A stretch of 64,000 nucleotides of DNA, from positions 8,060,001 through 8,124,000 of the forward strand of contig NZ_CP109442.1 in NCBI RefSeq assembly GCF_036227205.1. Direction: 5' to 3'. The notes under the pieces are model-generated. The model saw nothing but the letters and a program-made list of their open reading frames with translations. It did no database searches and was not told where the DNA came from. Below are positions 59,984 through 64,000 of the stretch, one piece after another; within the stretch, counting starts at the first letter, position 1; the number at the start of each line of letters is the position of its first letter. Both the position numbers and the translations under genes were made by a program. This DNA comes from Amycolatopsis sp. NBC_01480. GTDB lineage: Bacteria; Actinomycetota; Actinomycetes; Mycobacteriales; Pseudonocardiaceae.

Positions 59984-61626
59984 AGCGCGACTCCGGCCAG
60001 GTGCCCGGAAACCAGTGCCGGCAGGGTGATCGGACGCGGCGACAGCCCGAGCGCCGAGCAGATCCGGTCCGGATCGGCCGCAGCGCGCCCGGCCGCGGGA
60101 ACCGGCGCGGTCTCCTCGCCGCCCAGTTGCGCGGCACCGAGAGCCGAGAGCAGTGCCCGTTCCTCCGCGTGCTCGGCGTCCAGTCCGGCGAGCGGCGGGC
60201 GCCCGCCGACGGTCGCGCGCCACAGCCCGGACGAATGCGACTCGACCGTCACCGCCGGCACCTCCCCGGCAAGACTGGCCAGCCGGGCCCGAGTACGGCG
60301 TTCCGGAGCGGGCTCGGCCGGCGCCCAGCCTTCGGTCAGGCGGGTTTCGGCGTGGCGCACCAGCGCCCGGCCCAGCGCTTCGGCCGGGTCGAGGCCGACC
60401 TCGACCAGCTTGCCGGGCGCGATGCCCTGGCCGGACACGGTTTCGCGCACCGCCAGCAGCACCGCCTCGTTTCGGGCCGCGGCCATGGTCTCGGCGACGA
60501 TCAGCGGACCGTCACCCGGCGCCGCGGGCTCGGCCCGGCCGAGCGGGTTGGCCTGCAGCCGGACGGCGGCCAGCGGCAGCTGCCGGTACTGCTTGGGGGA
60601 GCAGCTCACCAGGGGACCGAAGCAGCGGGCGCCGAACACCACGTCCGGGAACTTTCCTTGGCGCGCTTCGGATTCCGGGTCGTCGCGGTGGACGTCGGCA
60701 GCCGGGCAGCCCGGGTCCGGGTCGATCGCGGTCCGCCAGATGCTCAGCCGGGTCAGGTCGACCACCACGCCCTCGGCCAGCCGGTCGGCCTGGCCGGTGG
60801 CGACGTGCTGGAAGAGCTCCTGGCCGAGGACCGCCCCGGCCACCGAGACCTGGGTGTGCCCGAGCCCTTCGGACGGCGGCAGCGCCACCGCGGCGTGCAC
60901 CAGCCGGCGCCAGGCGCACCGCACGCAGGCGGTGCCCGAGCCGGGCCGCTGTCCCTTGAGCAGCATGGCCTGGCCGCGGACCAGGCCGAGCCACGCGCCG
61001 GTCCCCGCAGTGGCCGCGCGATCAGCCAGCGCGAAGCCCAGGTCCTCCTCACCGGCCGCGAAAACGCCGATCACCAAGCGATCCTCGGCGTCGGAGGTCG
61101 TGGTGAACCGCACCGGGGTGCCGCGCGCCGCGTACTCCTCGGCCAGCTCGGCCAGTTCCTCGTCGGGCTCGCAGCCGAGCAGCGCGATGTCGGCGAACCC
61201 GGTCTCGGCCAGCGTGGCGGCGAGCAGGTTGGCGCGGCGCGCGGTCCCGGCGACGGCCACGGGAGTGCGCCGGACCCGCGCCAGTGCGGCCTGCGCGTCC
61301 GGGGTGAAGTGCCGCAGGAATTCCATCTGCTGCGGGAAAGCCCCGGCCAGCACCGGATCCTCGGAGTCCGGCTCCCGCCGCAGCACCTGGCGCGACTCCA
61401 GCGCGCCGATCAGCTTGCGCACGTAGCCGACCTGCTCCGGGCGCAGCGACGCGTAGAGCTGGTCCGGCTCCACGCCCTGGTCCAGCAGCGGGGCGAGCTG
61501 CTGCACCCAGGCGGCCGCGTTGGCGCCGCGCAGGGTGAAGGAGCCCGCGGTGGTGCGGATCCACACGCCGTCGCGGACCGGCATGTAGTAGGTGTCGGCG
61601 CGAAGCCGCAGCAGTGTCTCGGTCAT
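59980..61626 (-). CDS. Ocin-ThiF-like leader-peptide-binding protein (thiopeptide maturation)
   Basis: A 548-residue protein of the putative thiazole-containing bacteriocin maturation family (TbtF type). An N-terminal winged-helix RRE-like region (RADTYYMPVRDGVWIRTTAGSF) is followed by an E1-like fold and a CxxC zinc pair (GTACVRCAWRRLVHA). It lacks the ATP-using residues of true E1 enzymes. Such proteins bind the precursor leader and present it to the YcaO cyclodehydratase, encoded next with a 4-base overlap. ATG 61626 overlaps the SagB gene by 4 bases. Confidence 0.88.
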   Translation of the reverse strand: MTETLLRLRADTYYMPVRDGVWIRTTAGSFTLRGANAAAWVQQLAPLLDQGVEPDQLYASLRPEQVGYVRKLIGALESRQVLRREPDSEDPVLAGAFPQQMEFLRHFTPDAQAALARVRRTPVAVAGTARRANLLAATLAETGFADIALLGCEPDEELAELAEEYAARGTPVRFTTTSDAEDRLVIGVFAAGEEDLGFALADRAATAGTGAWLGLVRGQAMLLKGQRPGSGTACVRCAWRRLVHAAVALPPSEGLGHTQVSVAGAVLGQELFQHVATGQADRLAEGVVVDLTRLSIWRTAIDPDPGCPAADVHRDDPESEARQGKFPDVVFGARCFGPLVSCSPKQYRQLPLAAVRLQANPLGRAEPAAPGDGPLIVAETMAAARNEAVLLAVRETVSGQGIAPGKLVEVGLDPAEALGRALVRHAETRLTEGWAPAEPAPERRTRARLASLAGEVPAVTVESHSSGLWRATVGGRPPLAGLDAEHAEERALLSALGAAQLGGEETAPVPAAGRAAADPDRICSALGLSPRPITLPALVSGHLAGVAL

Positions 61627-63254
61627 GCCCTGTCCCCTGTCACACCGGCGGCCGGGTTCAACCCGCTTTCCAGGTAGAGCGCCCGGCGGTAGCGCCCGAT
61701 CCCGATCACCAGCAGGGCGGTGAGCCCGCGCTCGGCCAGGCCGAGCGGCCCGTCGAGGTCCTTGCTGACGAACCCGAGCACCGGGTGCGCCGAACAGCCG
61801 TCGCGGCTCACGGCGACCGCCAGCCGTTGCGCGAGCACGCCCGCGAGCAGGTGCTGGCCCCGGTAGCCGACCGGCCCGTTCGGCCCGTGCTGCGGATCGG
61901 CCGTGCCGACCAGCACCGCGATCAGGGGTGCCTGGCCGAAGTTCATGTACGAGCCGAACAGGCTTTCCTGCACCAGCCCGCCGAACGCGCCGGTGGCCAG
62001 CTCGGCCAGCCGGCCGCCGGGCAGCGGGAAGTAGGCGCCCGGCGCGAGGCCGGTCACCGACCCGGCCAGCAGCAGGCAGCGCGGGTGGGCGAGGCCGTCG
62101 CCCGCGCCCGGCACGTCGCAGTCCAGCGGAGCGGCCACCTGCGCAATCCACCGGGCGACTTCGCGTGCGGCCACGGGTTCGCTGCGGAACTGCTCACCGA
62201 GCGCGGTGCGCGTGAGCGCGTCGCCGACGGTCGCCGGCTCGTCGGTGACCTCCGGCAGTACTGTGTCGCCGATCGCGAGGTCGTCAACGGGGATCGGCGG
62301 CAGGTCCAGCGGCGCGCCCGGCCGGGCGGCGAGCAGGCAGGCGGCGTGCATGCGGCGCGCGCCCGCGGCCGGATCGACCCGGCCGCGGCCGCGCCAGGTC
62401 CGCGTTCCGACACGGGCCACGGTCTGGTCGACGGCCTGGCCGGCACCCGGGCCGATGTCCAGCACGACCGGCGCCGCCTCGTCGCCGCCGTCAAGCCCGA
62501 GCTGCGCCAGCAACGCCGGTTCGTCGACGCCGAACGAGACCCGGCAGCGGAGCCCCCACTGCCGGGCGGCCACGGCGAACTGCCCGACGACCGCGCCGGT
62601 GTCCATCGCGGCCAGCCGGTAGGAGAAATCGCCGTACTTGAAGTGGTTCTTCCACAGCGGCACGGTCAGCGCCAGGCGCAGGCCGCCGTCGGCGCGCCCG
62701 ACCCCCGGGGGCGGCGTGCCCTCGGCGAGCCGGACCAGCGCGTGCCGGGTCGCGTCGTAGTGGTAGACGCCGCGCGGCACTTCGGCGTCGCCGGTGGAGA
62801 CGCCCAGGTAGCACTCGGCCGGGAAAGTCACGCCGCCGGACGGGACCGTGCGCCGCAGCTGGTAGTGCGGGTCGCGGTGCACCGGCGTCGGTTCCTCGGG
62901 ACTGCTCTTCGCGATGCCCTCCGGATACCAGCGCACCCCGGTCAGCCCGTACCCCGCGTGCAGCAGGGCGCCGAGCCAGGCCGCCGTCCCGCGGCCGATG
63001 ACCCGCGCGGCGGCGGCCCCGTCGCCCCGGACCAGCTTGCGGGGCAACGGGGGCAGGTCGATCCGGGGCAGCTCGTCGTACCAGCGGAACGGGCTCGGCA
63101 CGTTCTGCCAGTCGATCTGCCAGTTCGCCGGGTAGATCTCCGCGAAGGTGCCCCGCAGCCGGCGGACGAAGGCGTCAACGCCCGCGGCGTCCAGCGGCGC
63201 GGAGCCGGACGCCGTACCGGACGTCGCCGCGGCGGCGAAGGGCGTGGTCGTCAT
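61623..63254 (-). CDS. SagB-type FMN azoline dehydrogenase
   Basis: A 543-residue protein with two nitroreductase-like halves, as in thiopeptide SagB proteins (TbtE). The first half has PVHRDPHYQLRRTVPSGG and FPAECYLGVSTGD; the second half ends with LLAGVLAQRLAVAVS, HPVLGFVSKDLDG and ALLVIGIGRYRRAL. FMN-dependent oxidation of thiazolines to thiazoles is the expected reaction. It overlaps both flanking genes by 4 bases and belongs to the same operon. Confidence 0.87.
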   Translation of the reverse strand: MTTTPFAAAATSGTASGSAPLDAAGVDAFVRRLRGTFAEIYPANWQIDWQNVPSPFRWYDELPRIDLPPLPRKLVRGDGAAAARVIGRGTAAWLGALLHAGYGLTGVRWYPEGIAKSSPEEPTPVHRDPHYQLRRTVPSGGVTFPAECYLGVSTGDAEVPRGVYHYDATRHALVRLAEGTPPPGVGRADGGLRLALTVPLWKNHFKYGDFSYRLAAMDTGAVVGQFAVAARQWGLRCRVSFGVDEPALLAQLGLDGGDEAAPVVLDIGPGAGQAVDQTVARVGTRTWRGRGRVDPAAGARRMHAACLLAARPGAPLDLPPIPVDDLAIGDTVLPEVTDEPATVGDALTRTALGEQFRSEPVAAREVARWIAQVAAPLDCDVPGAGDGLAHPRCLLLAGSVTGLAPGAYFPLPGGRLAELATGAFGGLVQESLFGSYMNFGQAPLIAVLVGTADPQHGPNGPVGYRGQHLLAGVLAQRLAVAVSRDGCSAHPVLGFVSKDLDGPLGLAERGLTALLVIGIGRYRRALYLESGLNPAAGVTGDRA

Positions 63255-64000
63255 CCGGCGACCTCGGCCTCGGGCCGCACGGAACGGATCAGCTCGGCCG
63301 CGTCGAGGTCGTACTCCTCCTCGAAGGACCGGGCCACCAGGTAGAACAGCGAGTACCGGTCGGCCAGCTGGAAGCCGAGCCGGAACAGGTGCCAGTTCAC
63401 GTACGCCTGGGCCAGCCGCGAGGCCAGGAAGCGCCGGTCCTCGCGGATCATGCCCTGGTAGTACTGGTTGTCGGCGATGGCCCGGTGGATGCCGGCCACG
63501 GGCGGCTCGGGCAGGTCGGCGAGCCAGGGCACCTTCGGCCGCCGGTACAGCCCGTCCGGTGACGCGGTGAGCTTGGCCAGCTCGTTGGTTTTCGGGGTGG
63601 CGTAAAGGAAAAACCGGCCTTCGTCGAAGCCCTGCTGGATGGCGGGCAGGTAACCGCGCAGCGTGCTCACCCACCGGGCGGCCAGCGGCGGCAGGTCGGC
63701 CAGCTCGCCGTCCGGGTCGTGCATGCCGTCGACCAGGGAACGCAACCGCGGCCGCAGCTTGTCCCGGTTCGCCTCGTAGCGCTTCGCGTGCCGGGCCCGG
63801 GTGGCCTCCGGGTCGCGGATCAGCAGCAGGTAGCCCTCGAAGGTGGCCAGGTAGGACAGGTACCCGGCCTTGAAGCCGTGCTTGCCGACGCTGGGCGGCA
63901 GCCGGCTGGCCAGCAGCGCGCCGCTGCACACCAGGAGGTCGAAGGTCATGGCCATGCGCAGCGCGCGGTCCCCGCGGGTCAGCCGGAGCGCCTCGAGCGC
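63251..64000 (-). CDS. SpaB_C-type thiopeptide dehydration (elimination) protein, 5' end outside window
   Basis: The frame stays open to the right edge, so only the C-terminal 250 residues are seen. GKHGFKAGYLSYLATFEGYLL, GRFFLYATPKTNELAKL and the C-terminal YVNWHLFRLGFQLADRYSLFYLVARSFEEEYD resemble the second half of lantibiotic dehydratase C-terminal/thiopeptide-type bacteriocin biosynthesis proteins. It probably removes glutamate from residues glutamylated by the split LanB at 51829; a pyridine synthase of the same fold is the alternative. An ATG at 63955 is internal, because upstream codons are equally good coding sequence. Confidence 0.7.
   Translation of the reverse strand, partial: ALEALRLTRGDRALRMAMTFDLLVCSGALLASRLPPSVGKHGFKAGYLSYLATFEGYLLLIRDPEATRARHAKRYEANRDKLRPRLRSLVDGMHDPDGELADLPPLAARWVSTLRGYLPAIQQGFDEGRFFLYATPKTNELAKLTASPDGLYRRPKVPWLADLPEPPVAGIHRAIADNQYYQGMIREDRRFLASRLAQAYVNWHLFRLGFQLADRYSLFYLVARSFEEEYDLDAAELIRSVRPEAEVAG

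Noticed and set aside
1..64000. CRISPR arrays, insertion sequences, tRNA and rRNA genes
   Set aside because: No regularly spaced repeats, transposase motifs, target duplications or tRNA cloverleaf sequences were noticed while reading; a tool scan could still find a missed tRNA.

Overview
High-GC actinobacterial DNA, most likely from Amycolatopsis or a close relative in the Pseudonocardiaceae. The basis is the extreme GC at third codon positions, many GTG starts, tight 4-base ATGA/GTGA gene overlaps, near-identity of the metal genes to mycobacterial NmtR/CtpJ/KmtR, actinobacterial families (SAV2177-type methyltransferase, MmyB-like regulator, DUF4097), and a natural-product cluster of a kind known from Streptomyces and Amycolatopsis. 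The genus is an inference, not something read from a marker gene.

Left part (1-10.6 kb): a frameshifted ECF sigma factor; a nickel/cobalt resistance island made of two sensor-exporter pairs (KmtR-like ArsR with a CDF exporter, and NmtR with the P-type ATPase CtpJ), each with its own palindromic operator; an MFS exporter, a ChrB-domain protein, a flavodoxin-fold reductase, a DUF4097 protein and a Cys-rich beta-propeller protein.

10.6-26 kb: secreted glycan-degrading enzymes (a GH95-like enzyme and a GH87 alpha-1,3-glucanase/CBM6/SGNH fusion, transcribed divergently around a palindrome). Next comes a four-gene translationally coupled operon on the minus strand: a Pls/PosA-type single-module NRPS (the poly-epsilon-lysine synthetase family), a cytosolic glutamine-amidotransferase-like BPL_N protein, a membrane acyltransferase and a second, exported BPL_N protein. 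A 1.4 kb gene-poor stretch, a secreted HNH-like protein and a small membrane protein follow.

26-44.5 kb: two flavin monooxygenases in an operon; a divergent catabolic cluster for 2-pyrone-4,6-dicarboxylate / 4-oxalomesaconate (aldolase, PrpF-type tautomerase and GntR regulator on one side; MHS-type transporter, dehydrogenase, LigJ and LigI on the other); a class A beta-lactamase; a catalase; a methyltransferase; another flavin oxidoreductase; an APC permease; a quinone oxidoreductase; an XRE regulator; and a GH64 beta-1,3-glucanase.

46.2-64 kb (runs off the right edge): thirteen minus-strand genes, nearly all overlapping, form a thiopeptide-type RiPP cluster. It has a split lantibiotic dehydratase, two Ocin-ThiF-like proteins (one fused to an azoline-forming YcaO with a C-terminal PxPxP), a SagB dehydrogenase, two P450s, an AMP-ligase, a flavin/F420-type reductase, a second YcaO with TfuA (the thioamide-forming pair), a TsrM-like B12 radical SAM methyltransferase and an SDR. 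The set points to a thioamidated, quinaldic-acid-bearing thiopeptide of the thiopeptin/saalfelduracin kind. The precursor peptide and pyridine synthase must lie beyond the window. Three copies of a hairpin repeat with conserved CTCGTGAGTGTT arms and covarying inner stems sit directly behind genes across the right two thirds.
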